DNA of 64,000 bases from Plectrocnemia conspersa (GCA_009617715.1 VTFK01000023.1:2046001-2110000), one strand, 5' to 3'; counted from the stretch's first letter, positions 11,601 to 25,400 are shown. Program-made: numbers and translations. Notes: a model not told the origin generated them from the sequence alone.

Positions 11601-14600
11601 TCGAATCTGCTTTGAAGACGCCTGGAGCCTAAGAACGCACCTACGAAAAACTTCACGTATAACTAACATATAGGTGATGACATATTTATATTAAGTGGAA
11701 TGTTTTGTTCTTATTTTTTTTCTAATTTGTAAAAAAAAATTTTTTTTAATTTTTGTTTAGGAGATAATTATAGTTTCGACAAAATATTTAATAACTGTTT
11801 AAACAGATACACAAAGTGGCACAAGTCACGAGGAACATCAGTTTGGAATTTGGTGAGATTAGTCATAGTCGTTGGTTCAAGAAATTTATTAAATGCGTTC
11901 TGTAGAAGAACAAATACTTGAAGTTATATTGATCCTGTGATATTGCTCGATATGATTTTTACCCAATATTCACATGATCTTTCTTCTACAGATCATATAT
12001 TTAGATTTATTTTTGAAATTTCGAAATTCTATAAACAGAGTGTTTTTATAACTATTATTAGTCTTTGATGACTTGACAACTTCTAAAAAATTAAGATTTT
12101 TTTTATAAACGATTGATTTATTCATAGTTAAGTCGTTAACAAAAAAATATTTCTATAATTATATTTTAATTAAAAAATCAGTTACTTCGTATGCAATAAC
12201 TTAATAATTTGTGACCGATTTAAAAAGCGGATAGTCCGTTTCAGTATTATTATATAGAGTGATATTATAATTATATTTAGCCTTTGACGACTTAACAACC
12301 TCTAAAAAGCTAAGATTTTTCATGAGCTAGTTTCACTCATAGTTAAATCGTTGGCAAAAAACTATTTCTGTAATTATATTTTAATTAAAAAATCAGCTAC
12401 TTTATATAAAATAACTTAATATATATTATGTAATGTTATTACCAAAACTTCAGTTCCATCGATTTTAACTATTTGCCCATCATGGACATTCGATAGTACA
12501 AACGCTGCGTAAACTTCGTTCGGTTGTGTCGGTATATCGTTCATAAAAACTCCTTCTCCAGAGCATTGAACCAATGCTTCAATTTTAGGGATAGGTTGAT
12601 TAAGAGGCCACACTTTTTTATTTGTATCAAATTTTTGTTTGCCGCTGGAAACGGGTCTATCGAATTCTATTCCACCCGATTTATATTTACTGTCAGCCAA
12701 ATCCGGAGAACAGATATGAAGAATACTCTATAATCAACATAGTATGATAAATGTTTTATAATTTAATTCTAATAAATAAGGATAAAATATAGAAACCTTA
12801 TAAAACAACCCAACGGCCGTTATTTTTCTATATCCAGGGGATGGTTCCGGTGGCGAATCTATAGGCATGATCTCACTGAACAAAGTTTCCATGGCTGTCT
12901 TCATTATTGGCTTAGAAAACAGATTCTTGCCAATCAAATACAATTCTGTAGCTATAGCGTGATCGAATTCTGGTCGTATGCCTCCATAAACAATTGTAAC
13001 ATCTTCAAGAATCGTCTTATCAGAATTGAACTTGAATAAAAATGCTGCGTTGACGATGGCGTGCGCGTTTTGAGCTCTTGGCATAATCTGAAACATTTGA
13101 TAAATTGTATGTATGTATTCAGTGATTAGATATGTATTTCATAACTATATCCTTACTTTATAACTTTGAAAAATGTAATTCGGATACAACTCTGGCAGAT
13201 TGACTCTGTATATTAATTTTCCTGTCATGTCCGTCTTCAAGTAAGTATGAAGTGTAATTTTAGTATATGCGCCATGCTTGTCCACTATAATTAATATCAA
13301 TTGATTTATATACGATATTTTTTTCTCTCTTTATTATATTATTATAAAGCTAGGATAATTTTTTTTTTGTATAATACACCCTCATGCCAAACCTTATCAA
13401 AAGCTTGTGCAATGTCCGAAAATGGTGCAGAGCTTCCAAATTTTTAGATATTTTGTTCAATTGTGAGTGAAGCGCCCTGAAGGCAAATTAGTGATTGGCG
13501 ACGAGGTTTTATTGCTTCAGTATTGGTTTCAATCATTGAAGAAATAGTTTTTCGAACATTTTTGATAATATCAGGTCTGTATGACTCTGGTTTGACGGTA
13601 TCCTTTCCAGGTTTTGGAATCATTATAATTTCTGCAACCTTCCAATGATTAGGGTAGTATGCTACTCTTATGGCATTAAATATAAATGTAATAAATTGCC
13701 CTTTTCTGGCAATTTCTTTAACAATTTTTCTGTAATTAGGTCATATCCTAGTGCTGTTTTTGAGTTTAGATCCTTCATTATCACTGTTATTATTTCTTAA
13801 ACTCTAAGCAATCTTATTTGCTGGCTAAGGAGATATTCATGTACTTCTTTTTCGGTTTCAGTCTGGGAGTATAGAGAGATATATAGTATAGACACTACTT
13901 CTGCTTGTATATGCTGTTTATTTTGTGCTGCTTGTGCGTATGTAGTATTGTAGTAGGTTTGCACGAGTAATATTTCTTTTATTTTCAGTTCTTGATATAC
14001 ACTACATCCTTTTTAAGTTGTGGTCCTGTCCTTTTTACTGTTGTCTAATGATCACCTCTGCATTTGACGAAGCGTGGATTATGGTTGCAGAAGCCTTATG
14101 TATGGTTGTATCTTTGACATATTGTACATTGGGGTATTTCTCACTTTCTGTTTTAGTTCTATCAAGAACATTGGTAGTGAAGTTTTGTTTTCAGATATCA
14201 TATTTTATATATTTTTTATTTTATCTCTTCTATCTGCTATATAGTGAATACCACATAAAACTACTTTAAACGTTTTATCTCTTTTTTGTTGATAGGAGTG
14301 GTATCCTGTGTTTTTTTGCTTTAGTTTATTAATGATGACATAAATGGTTTCATCTTTTGATTGAATTTTAAATTGAGAGTTGTCAATGATTTTTGATGGT
14401 CTTTAATAATTTAGTGAACGGTTTTGTTCTTAAGTCGTGTACAAATTTTATCAACTTATTTAGTAGTTCTTTTTCTTCTTTTTCAGTCAGTGATTTTTCT
14501 CTATTTTTCTTTATATTTTTTGTTATAGGACTAGTACATGTTGTTTTTCTCAATGATGATGTCCATTCTTCTTGGAGGCTCTACATAATAGTTTTCTATT

Positions 14601-17462
14601 TTTGTAAAAGATCAATGTCGGAATTTATGTTTTTTGCTATGTTGATTGCATAGGAGTTTTTTGGAATGATTCTGCACTTTTACTTATATTTTCGATTGCT
14701 GACATATTTTTTTATTATTATTTTATATAATTATTGACGCAATTTTAGGTGGTTCATTTAGGTGGACACCGTGAATATTAGCTTCACATTATTAGTTTTT
14801 AACGATTTAATACTATTACATTATAATTTGTGATTAAAATAATTAAGCTATTAATGACACGACGATATAAAAAAATATATTTTAAATTCATACCTATTGT
14901 TATTGTAGCACCAACAGCTTCCAACAGTAAAAATATATCCGATTGAAATTCTTTGTGTTGATGTTTGATTGACAAGTTTCCAGCTAAAGTGCCAATCTAT
15001 GAAATTATTCTATTATAAAAAACGAAAGTTCAGTACAATATATATTAAATATATGATTCCCTACATTTCTAAGAGGCACATGAGCTACCAAATCCATATG
15101 TCTGTACATCTGAAGCAAGTATTTAAATGCATCGTTTGAACTTCCATAATCTATAAAAACTGCCATAATCTCATTCAGAGTCATATTGGCTCCTAAAGAT
15201 AGATTAGAAGTTTTCTCGTGTTTTCTTAGTTCAGCAACGGATGAAATATCAATCATAATTCTAGGTATCTCATTCATGGGATAAACGCCTAAAATATATT
15301 AAACAAATAAATAACAATGATAATATTACATTCGCATAATATATTGATCGATTTACCTTTAGCTGTATTACCGGCAACCAACATGTAAGAATCTGTTCCT
15401 TCTTGATCAAATATATTGAGGATCTCTTGTACCTTGTACACCTTGTACCATTTAAAATCTGAGTCTTCCAATAATAACAGTTTATTTTCAACAAAATCGT
15501 GCTTGGACACAACACAAAAATCGTATTCTATCTTATCATTGCAACTGCTTGGACATTTGCAAATCTTGCCAGATTTAGCACATGTCTTGACTTTCTCCAC
15601 ATCTTCTATATCCAGAACTTTATCAATAAGTGATTGATCCGCGTCGTTAGAAAAAGATTTGAAAGCATCTAAAATTGGACGGTATCCAGTGCATCGACAC
15701 ATACTTCCAGCAAAAGAATTTTCTACTTCTTTCATTGTTAAATTATGCATACGACTTTCTAGCAAGCTGATATATACAGTATATTAATCAAAATTCAATC
15801 TAGATTTATTTTAAGATGGACAAAAAATACCTATACATATTCATGACCCATCCAGGTGAGCAATAGCCGCATTGGGTACCATTGAAAGACGCCAAACGTT
15901 TTTGAATAGGATGATATCCTTTACGTTTATTTCCAATTCCTTCTACCGTAGTTATCTCCCATCCATGACACGACATTATGGAGACAAGACACTGAAATTA
16001 AAGAATAATGTATCTTTTTCTTATAAGTAATATTCTAATCTAAATTTACCGAATTGACTGAAAAGACTTCCTTTTGATTGGTGACAGGATGGATCGCAGA
16101 AACTGAGACGATACAGGCTCCACATCCTCCCTCGTGGCACATAGCCTTAGTTCCTCTGAGGTTAACATTGTTTCGCAAATAACTGACGAGAAAAGTATTA
16201 GGTTCTACGCAGTTGACTGTAAAATATATATTAAAAAACTATGTGGTGATGTTGGTGTAGCGCATTTTCTATGAATGACCTTTACGAGTTCTATATTTTT
16301 TAATTATTACTATTGTTTTAAATAATATTTATTAAATTAAAACCAAGTAGTAATTTTTGTTTGAAGTTTTGCTCTATATTTAAAATTTTTGATTTTTTTA
16401 AATATAAAAATATGTCTTAAGTGCAAACATTTCTACAAAAATATTTTCTATTATTTTTTTACAAAATATTTATTTGTGTATCATAAAGGTACTTATACCA
16501 TTTTTTTGGCATTAAGTTATAATTATAAATTTTAAAATTATAAAATAGGATGTAAATTATTTGCATTTAAGTTTTAATAGTTTCCGCTAAAAAATAAATA
16601 CTTTGGTAAATATTTACTTCAGCGTGCGATCAACCTTTACATCTGTTTATAGTTGCGAAACGTCCATTTTCTGTTCAAACCAAAACATAACCAAAATCAA
16701 TTAACTAAACTTATTGCTTTTTGAGCGTGGCGCCGATAATCTTAACAAATACCTTTTTTGTTAAAACATAAAACTACCTACAGAAATATATTATTTTTAC
16801 AACAATAAAACAATTTCATAAAAATGTAATGATTAAAAATAAATTTTAAAGTTAATTTGTATACAAGAGATTTTTTTAATCTTAATGTATCCAAAACTTT
16901 TATATCAAAAATTTAATTTTTTAATCTATTTTTAAATTTTAATTTACAAATTATAATTTTTTTTATAATTTATTCTAAATTTATAATTTATTGTAAATTT
17001 TTAATTCCAAGAATTTTATATCCAAAATTTTTTTTAAATTAATTAAAAAAAAATTATATCCAAAAATTTTATTCCACCAAAAAAAGATTTTGTTACCTAC
17101 TGTGTAATAAAAATAAAATAACTTTTATTATACCAGATTACCAAAGTATAGGTTAATTTACAGACTATATTATACTATGGGCAAAAATACGTCAAATGAT
17201 TGTAAAGCTTAAAAAAAAACATAAAATATATTTCTAAAATTTAAGCTAGTTTAAAAGAGATCTATAAATTGCAATTTACTGAATATTTTTTTAAATGTTT
17301 TGAAGTTACTAATAAAAGCAAATTATTATTAAAAATATGTTTTTATTACACAAGTTGTAGCAGTGTGTTTACAACAATAATACATAATAAAAGTTATAAT
17401 GAAAACGACAAGAACATACCTATGTGTTCCTTTCCATTAATTGTAAAGCGTACTTCCGACAT
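8668..17462 (-). CDS. AOX: Aldehyde oxidase AOX-A (16 exons, 1277 aa)
   Basis: Cytosolic molybdo-flavoenzyme that oxidises aldehydes or N-heterocycles, passing electrons through FAD and two 2Fe-2S centres to oxygen. Exons: 17420-17462, 16050-16216, 15831-15991, 15357-15766, 15065-15288, 14894-14996, 13157-13284, 12797-13087, 12443-12727, 10621-11117, 10365-10548, 10088-10289, 9258-10021, 8997-9189, 8812-8925, 8668-8735. All phases close on an open frame. Seen: CHEGGCGAC (residues 41-49), CGYC and CRCTGYRP (second cluster), GNTAKG and LAGN (FAD), [15 protein letters not shown] and the catalytic Glu in GEP (residue 1221). The FFxGYR NAD-site motif of xanthine dehydrogenase is absent, so aldehyde oxidase fits better. 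Oddities: GEPS instead of GEPP; RAPA instead of RAPG; a LINE in intron 6; a duplicated intron 9. It is the most downstream member of the array. Confidence 0.93.
11200..12420 (-). repeat. Expanded intron 9 of AOX-A with a direct duplication
   Basis: Intron 9 is 1325 bases here but only 255 in AOX-B. The part shared with AOX-B occurs twice: about 12040-12210 and about 12255-12420. Both units have ctttgatgact/ctttgacgact, aaaaatca.gttac/gctac and taacttaa in the same order. The segment 11200-12040 is absent from AOX-B, includes a GC-richer block near 11520-11640, and looks like inserted repeat DNA of unknown family. Confidence 0.7.
13365..14740 (-). mobile_element. Jockey-like LINE fragment in intron 6 of AOX-A
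   Basis: Broken minus-strand reverse-transcriptase sequence lies inside intron 6. Legible blocks, in the expected order, are [11 protein letters not shown] (about 14500), [17 protein letters not shown] (about 13700-13750), a PKPGKD-like block near 13600, and [13 protein letters not shown] (about 13380-13420). The last is the motif-A region of non-LTR reverse transcriptases. Frame changes and stops show it is dead. AOX-B and AOX-C have no insert at this intron. Confidence 0.8.
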
Positions 17463-17599
17463 TTTGTATATGTTTATTGTTTCATGTCAAAGCACTACGA
17501 AACAAGCCCCAAATACAGAACTTATAATTATAAACCATATGTAATATAAAATTTTATTATAAAACAAAAAACATTAAGGTATAATAAAACGCAACTGTG

Positions 17600-17770
17600 C
17601 GCCCCAAGACCATAGTTCGAACTGATTAATTTACACCAAAAAAACAAGTATATATATGTATGCATATGCAAGTACATACAATATAATGATTACACAGCTA
17701 TGGCGCAATTGATACGATAAATTATATATTATTATAATGTGGAGAAAACTGATAAAAGACACTAGTTTTT
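17600..17770 (-). promoter_or_regulatory. AOX-A core promoter (TATA, initiator)
   Basis: On the minus strand a TATATATA box begins at 17654, exactly 31 bases before the A (17623) of an arthropod initiator TCAGT. That predicts a 161-base 5' UTR ahead of the ATG at 17462. The block continues upstream to about 17770 and is conserved in AOX-B, including a TGATAA GATA-type site near 17750 and the box CTTGGGGCGCAC just inside the transcript. Confidence 0.65.
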
Positions 17771-18477
17771 TTATTTATTGTTTATTTCACATATAATATT
17801 TACACTTTCATATGATATGCAATGAAATACGTAGCAACCATTTGCTTGTTTATAAATAAATGAAACATAATATATTTTTTGAAAATTTAGTTTGACTTTA
17901 AGGATAATACAAAACCCTTTGCAAATAAATAGAGAATAACAATAACAATAAAATATATAAATATTTTTAATTTTAAGTTGGAAAAACTATACATAATTAA
18001 AAATACTAGGTCAAATTAATCAGCGAACTGAAGCTATTATTGTTTGAGTTTGAATGTCCTAAAGCAAGATGTGCTTTGGCATTTTGTGTATATATTATAT
18101 TTAGATCCTTAGTCCTAGTCCTTTTTATATAGTTAGTATAATATGTTCTCGCAAAATGTTTTTACAATATTTATCCGTGTGTTAATAACAATATTTTTTT
18201 TATTGTTGGAAATTTATATTTTTTGTATAAAATTAAGTGTTATATATTATTTTTAATGCTTTATTTTAAATTACTTGTAATGTATTAAAGTTAGTATTAT
18301 CGAGCAAAAATATGTTAAGCCCGATTTAAATAATTGTTTATGAAGAAGAATTTTACTTGTTATTTGCGTGCGGTTCTTAGCGTGCTTTTTTTATTAAATA
18401 TTGGTTCTTTTATATGTAAGCTAAATTTAAACTTGGACTCCAGGACCATTTTAGAAGAGCAATATATGTTTTTTACA

Positions 18478-19170
18478 TCAACCGACCACACACGGGCGGA
18501 TCTGCCCGCCGGATTAGTTAGAAACGGATGTCCGACGGACAAATCCGCCAGTGTGTGGGGTTAAAACGCTCGGACAGATCCGTCTGTTGTCTCTCCGTTG
18601 TCCGTGCTCAAAACGAACGGATCGGACATGGACAAGCAGATCTGAGCAGAGATCGCGCTCGCGTAAACGACCGTTTACTGTGTTTTTTGTTAAAATTTGT
18701 CCCTTAAATTATGGGCCTTTATTAATTTGCGCCAAAGTTGCAAAGTTTTAAAATTTTGTGACCCATTTCTATTATAACACTATACAACAGAAAAAATAAT
18801 ATAAATTTAAACATTAATACATAATAAAAAATATAATTTTAAATATACTAAAATTAAAGTTATTATTATTATTAAAAATGTATGAAAAGATCAAGGTATA
18901 TATATACGTGTGTATATATTATTATTATTAATAAATGTCATTTAAATTTAGAATTTACTTTAAACACTATATAAATTTAACTTTTCTTCTATAATATCTA
19001 CCGAGCTCAGTCAGACAGATCCAAGCTCGTACATTTTTCGTCTGTGGCCAAGCCCGGACAAATCCGTCAGATGTCCGACGGACAAATCCGCCCTTGTGTG
19101 GCCGGCTAAAAACGATTGGATTGGTCCGCCGGACGTCCGTCTCAGACAGATCCGTGCGTGTGTGGCCTAT
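18478..19170. mobile_element. Foldback or MITE-like element between AOX-A and AOX-B
   Basis: The GC-rich ends are inverted copies: left end ccacacacgggcggatctg (from about 18486), right end, read on the other strand, ccacacacgcacggatctg (from about 19165). A block, gatgtccgacggacaaatcc, occurs inside both ends (about 18527 and 19070) in direct orientation, so the ends are compound. The middle is AT-rich and codes for nothing. Exact borders and target-site duplication were not resolved. Confidence 0.7.
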
Positions 19171-19288
19171 TTCTCATTTTGCTGGCGCACTTGACCCTAA
19201 TATCCTGAAGCACCGTCAAAAAATACATATATAGTTGTTTATACTATTGTTAAATTAAAATAAAATTATCATTTTAAAATAAAACAGA

Positions 19289-19294
19289 TTTATT
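19289..19294 (-). promoter_or_regulatory. Polyadenylation signal of AOX-B
   Basis: AATAAA on the minus strand, 155 bases past the AOX-B stop. The flanking text matches that around the AOX-C signal at 26209-26214, so the two genes share their 3' ends. Confidence 0.5.
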
Positions 19295-19448
19295 CATATT
19301 GAGAATACATTATTTTTAATTACCAAAAAATGATATTACTGAAAAATTAATAATATAATCTTAATTTATACATATTTTAAAATTTTAATTGAATTATATC
19401 ATATAAAATATTTTTAGATTTACTGTACTAAATAATTTTATAATACGT

Positions 19449-22400
19449 TTATGTTTCAAAATCATTAATGCTCGTCTTAGTGGCAAGAATGATATTTTCT
19501 GTGGTGAGCGGCATATCTAAAAATTGAAAAATAAATAGTTCCCAATTATTTTAATAATTAAATATATGATTTTATAATATAATAATATGTATTTTACCTA
19601 TATGATACCATTCATTAGCAGGCAAACCGTTATCAGCCCTTGTAGATGTAATTGCTTGTCGTATTGCAGATACGATACCGAATGCCATATTCAATGGAGG
19701 TTCTCCAGTAGCTATTTTTAATTAATAATAAGTTATACATTATATTTTAAAGTATTAATATAAAATGTGTGGATTATAAACCTTTAGATCTCAGAACTCC
19801 AGCTGGATTAGGTGCATTTCTGCGAAATTCAACCCTAAAATCAATAGGGATATCTTTAACTCCAGGTGGCTTGTAAGTCCAAGTACGATTTGACAATAAA
19901 GCTCCAGTCGTTTTATCATAGACCAGACTCTCGCTTGTATAGTATCCAATGCCCATTATATAAGCTCCTTCGACCTATAATGTAATAAATATATTGAATT
20001 AAAAAAATCTAATTTTATAGCATGTGTTTTATTATGTATAATAATTACCTGTCCAACGTCTACAATTGGACTGAGACTCTCTCCAGTGTCTTCCAAGATA
20101 TCGACTCTCAAAATTTGATGGTTACCTGTTAACATATCTACTTCCACTTCGACAACTGTAGCTCCCCATATTTTATAAGCCTGGACATCATTCTCCGTAA
20201 ACATGTAATGAGCGCACAAATCAACTCCAGAAAAATACGCTTTTGAAATCAATTCTTTCCAAGTGGGATCATTCATATTTTTCTTAATTGGAGCCAGTCT
20301 TTCCAATAATATTTCACAGGCTTTAATAGTTGCAAAGCAGCAAACTTCACTTCCAATACTGCCGCCTGTCACTGCTGCATTTGGAGCTGTTACATTATTC
20401 GTAGGCTTTACTTGCACTGTATCCAATGGTATACCCAAGGTGTGAGCGCACACTTGAGCGACTTTTGTATTCAAGCCTTGACCCATCTCAACGCCAGCGT
20501 GCGACACTGCCACAGTACCATCAGCGTGATAGACCGAGATCAAAGAAGAGAAGTTACCATAGTAATCTAAACCGTATTGTAAAGGAGTGAGACAGATGCC
20601 GCGTTTCTTCCAGCGATTGGTATCGTTGAATTTTTCGACTTTCGCAGCCCTTTCATCGTAATTTGAAGACTCTTTGATCGTTTTTATTAAATCCGGAATA
20701 GGGTTGTCATTCTTGCTCAAGTTTGCCAGTCGGACATCGATACGATCTTTTCCAGTTGCAGTGGCTATGTGGTCCATTATGTGTTCTATCATGGCAACAG
20801 CTTCAGTGGTAGCTGTAAGACATACATGTTATAAGACTGAAATATAGACTGAATTATTTATTTATTTTAAAAAATACCTGGTGCTCTACACCAAGTATTA
20901 GAAGGAGTATCAGTGAGAACAGAATTTGCTTCCACGAACCACGTAGAATTATCGTAACAATTTGTAAATGCAACAGCAGTATTTGCTGTAACGGTTTCAT
21001 TATGTGAACAACCATTATCTTCATAAAAAATGTTTCGTAAATACTGAATTTTTCCATCGTCATTAACTCCAACCTAAAACATATAATAACATTAAAACAT
21101 GCCTATTATACTCTTAAAAAACGTTTAAATATAATACTTCATAATCGGAAGAACATGGCAATCGTTTTCCAATGGCTGACATATTTGTTTCAATCGGCAA
21201 TACAAATCTCACTGTCCTGTTCAGATTACTTGCAGCAACAGCACAGGCTGCGGCTATTTGGGAACACCTGGATATTTTACTACCATAACCACCTCCCAAG
21301 CGTCTTATGTTCACATTTATTCTAAATTCATACGGAGCATAGTTTATAGTCATGAGTAATATTATTATACACCAAGCTCATTAGAATCACTTACGTGTTT
21401 ACTGGGACATTTAAAACATTAGCTACGCAAACATTGGTCAAATCAGGCCATTGTGAAGAAGAATAAACGTCCATGCCGTCTTCAATAGGTATACATACGC
21501 ATGTTTGTACCTCCATGGTGTAATGGTATTGACCAAATATATCAAAAGTGCCTTTAATAACCTTCTTGACATCGTCTCCTTTGGCGGTTGGCTCTATGGT
21601 CTTGTCCTTGACTATTCTGTCTTTAGCAGACGGTGACTTCAAAGCATCTCTTATCGTCAAAATTGGAGGATTTGCGCCAGTGTTTTTGTAAGTAACTTTG
21701 ACTTTCTCAGCTGCTAATTTTGCTAGTCTCTCAGTTTCTGCGACGACAATTGCTACTGGTTGGCCATGGTATAGGATTTTTCCACTGCATAAAACTTCCT
21801 CGACTTCAGTGAACAGCCCTACTAAGCTTGTAAAGTTATTTACTCCAGGTATATCAGAAGCTGTCAAAAGAGAAATTACTCCCTTATCAGCCTAAAAATA
21901 ATTGCTTATTTAATATTTGTTCATTTATATTATTTGTTTGATTCATATCGAGTGGCCGATTTTACTGAAACGGATAGTCTGTTACAGAGTGTTATTATTA
22001 TTATTATTATATAGAATGATATTATGATTATTTTTAGCCTTTGATGACTTAACAACCATTTTTTTAAAACTATTGCTGTAATCATATTTTAATTAAAAAA
22101 TCAGCTACTTTATATGAAATAACTTAATAGTATGTAATGTTATTACCAAAGCTTCAGTTCCATCGATTTTAACTATTTGTCCATCATGGACATTTGATAG
22201 TACAAACGCTGCGTATACTTCGTTCGGTTGTGTCGGTATATCGTTCATAAAAACTGCTTCTCCAGAGCATTGAACTAATGCTTCGATTTTAGGGATAGGT
22301 TGATTAAGAGGCCACACTTCTTTATTCGTATCAAATTTTTGTTTGCCGCTGGAAACGGGTCTATCGACTTCTTCTCCACCAGATTTATATTTATCGTCAA

Positions 22401-25400
22401 CCAAATCCGGAGGAGAGATATGAATGATACTCTAAAATCAACATGGTATGATAAATGGTCCATAATTTAATTTTAAGAAATAGGTGTATAGAAACCTTAT
22501 AAAACAATCCAACAGCCATTATTTTTCTGTACCCAGGAGATGGTTCAGGTGGCGAACTTATAGGCAAGATTTCACTGAATAAAGTTTCAATGGCTATCTT
22601 CATGATTGGCTTAGAAAACAGATTCTTGCCAATCAAATACAATTCTGTAGCTATAGCGTGATCGAATTCTGGTCGTATGCCTCCATAAACAATTTTAACA
22701 TTTTCAAGAATCGTTTTATCAGAATTGAACTTGAATAAAAATGCTGCGTTGACGATGGCGTGCGCGTTTTGAGCTCTTGGCATTATCTGAAATGTTTGAT
22801 AAATTGTATATATGCATTCAGTGATTAGATATGTATTTAATAACAATATCCTTACTTTATAACTTTGTAAAATATAATTTGGATACAACTCTGGCAGATT
22901 GACTCTGTATATCAATTTTCCTGCCATGTCCGTTTTTAAGAAAGTATGAAGTGTAACTTCAATATATGTGCCATGCTTGTCAACTATAATTAATATCAAT
23001 AGATTAATACACGATATTAAAAAATATATTATAAATTCATACCTATTGTCAATGTAGCACCGATAGCTTCTAACAGCAAAAACATATCAGATTGGAATTC
23101 ATTGTGTTGATGTTTGATTGACAAGTTCCCAGCTAAAGTGCCAATCTATAAAATTATATTATTATATATAATGAAAATTCAGTAAAATATATATTAAATA
23201 TATGATTCCCTACATTTCTAAGAGGCACATGAGCTACCAAATCCATGTGTCTGTACATTTGAAGCAAGTATTTAAATGCATCGTTTGAATTTCCGTAATC
23301 TTGAAAAACTTCCATAATCTCATTCAATGTCATATTGGCTCCTAAAGATAGATTAGAAGTTTTCTCGTGTTTTCTTAGTTCAGCAACGGATGAAATATCA
23401 ATCATTATTCTAGGTATCTCACTCATGGGATAAACGCCTAAAATATATTAAACCAATAAATAACAATGATAATATTATATTTATATAATATAATTATCGA
23501 TTTACCTTTAGCTGTATTACCGGCAACCAACATGTAAGAATCTGTTCCTTCTTGATCAAATATATTGAGGATCTCTTGTACCTTGTACACCTTGTACCAT
23601 TTGGTACCTGCGTCTTCTAATAATAATAGTTTATTTTCAACTATATCGTGCTTAGATACAACGCAAAATCCGTCTTCTATCTTATCATTGCAACTGCTTG
23701 GACATTTGCAAACTTGGCCAGATTTAGCACACATCCTGACTTTCTCCACATCTTCTATATCCAGAACTTTATCAATAAGTGATTGATCCGCGTCGTTAGA
23801 AAAAGACTTGAAAGCATCTAAAATTGGACGGTATCCAGTGCATCGACACATGCTTCCAGCAAAAGAATTTTCTACCTCTTTCATTGTTAGATTATGCACA
23901 CGACTGTCTAGCAAGCTGATATATACAGTACATTAATCAAAATTCAATCTAGGTCTATTTTAAGATGGACAAAAAATACCTGTACATATTCATGACCCAT
24001 CCAGGTGAGCAATAGCCGCATTGGGTACCATTGAAAGACGCCAAACGTTTTTGAATAGGATGATATCCTTTACGTTTATTCCCAATTCCTTCTACCGTAG
24101 TTATCTCCCATCCATGACATGACATTATGGAGACAAGACACTGAAATTAAAGAATAATGTATATTTTTCTTATAAGTAATATTCTAATCTATATTTACCG
24201 AATTGACTGAAAAGACTTCCTTCCGATTGGTGACAGGATGGATGGCTGAAACTGAGACGACACAAGCACCACATCCTCCTTCGTGGCACATAGCCTTTGT
24301 TCCTCTGAGGTTAACATTGTTTCGCAAATAACTGACGAGAAAAGTATCAGCTTCCACGTTGCTGACTGTAAAATTCATACATATTGAAAAACAATTTTTT
24401 AAAGAGTTGGTGTAACGCGTTTGGAATCAATGACCTTTACGAGTTCTATAAAATCAAGTGGTGAGTTGTTTTCTAAAAAACATCACTCGCCTTTAAAATA
24501 CAACATGAGGAAAAGAAATGTATATCAATGCAAAATGTTTAAAAAATCTAATGTATAACAAAAAAAATATAAAGATAAAGTAACTGGATTTTTAAAGGAA
24601 AATGCACTTTAATTTTTGAGAGTTAAATTATTACTATAAAAGTGTGCTTTCTTAAATATCAACATTATACTAGTAGTTTTATAAATAGTTGCTTAGAAAA
24701 ATATCTTAAGCCACAAAGATAAAATAATATTATATTGCATTATTAAACTATAAAATATAACAAAACAGCGTTTATTCTATTTTTCGAAATTTATTATAAT
24801 ACTGTTTTAAATAGATTTTTTTAATTTATAATTTATGATTTTTATTTGGGCTGTTAAAATTTAGGTAGAAATATAATGGATTTTTAATTTAAAAAAAAAA
24901 TATATTGATAAAATTAAAAGCAAGCAGTAATTTTTGCTTTTTTGCTCTAAATTTATGATTTTTAATTTTTTTAAAATATTTATTAATTTATAATAAAATT
25001 CCGTTGAAATCTGACAGGCGTAAGCCTAATGCGTTACAACGGTTAAATCTGTTCCAACAAGTAAATATTAACCACCAAATCTGTTAATGTACGTTACAAG
25101 TAAATATTAACCACCAGTCTAAAAGTCTGGAAATTTGATACATCTACATTATTAATTATAAATTATTATGTGCTATACAATTTATAATCAATAAAATGCA
25201 CTGCGGCTTGGGCTGATTTTTTTTTTAAATTTTAGCGCATTTTTTATAAATAAAAATTCGAGGCCGCTGCCGGGGCTCGAACCCGCAACCTCAGAGTCTG
25301 AGACGTTGCGGACTACACTATTCCGTCCTTAATTTTAGCGTCATTGGCCGATGGCTTATAGCCATCGACTAATGACGTTTTTCTATATATATATTTTTTT

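Noticed and set aside
14018..14653. Plus-strand frames of 83 and 86 codons in AOX-A intron 6
   Set aside because: They are antisense to LINE coding sequence. The hydrophobic residues come from T-rich complement of lysine-rich text.
18334..18751. Small genes at 18334-18564 and 18551-18751
   Set aside because: The frames run across the border of the foldback element and have no recognisable domain.
25255..25328. Minus-strand tRNA gene in AOX-B intron 1
   Set aside because: Same SINE head as at 42399; no complete acceptor stem.
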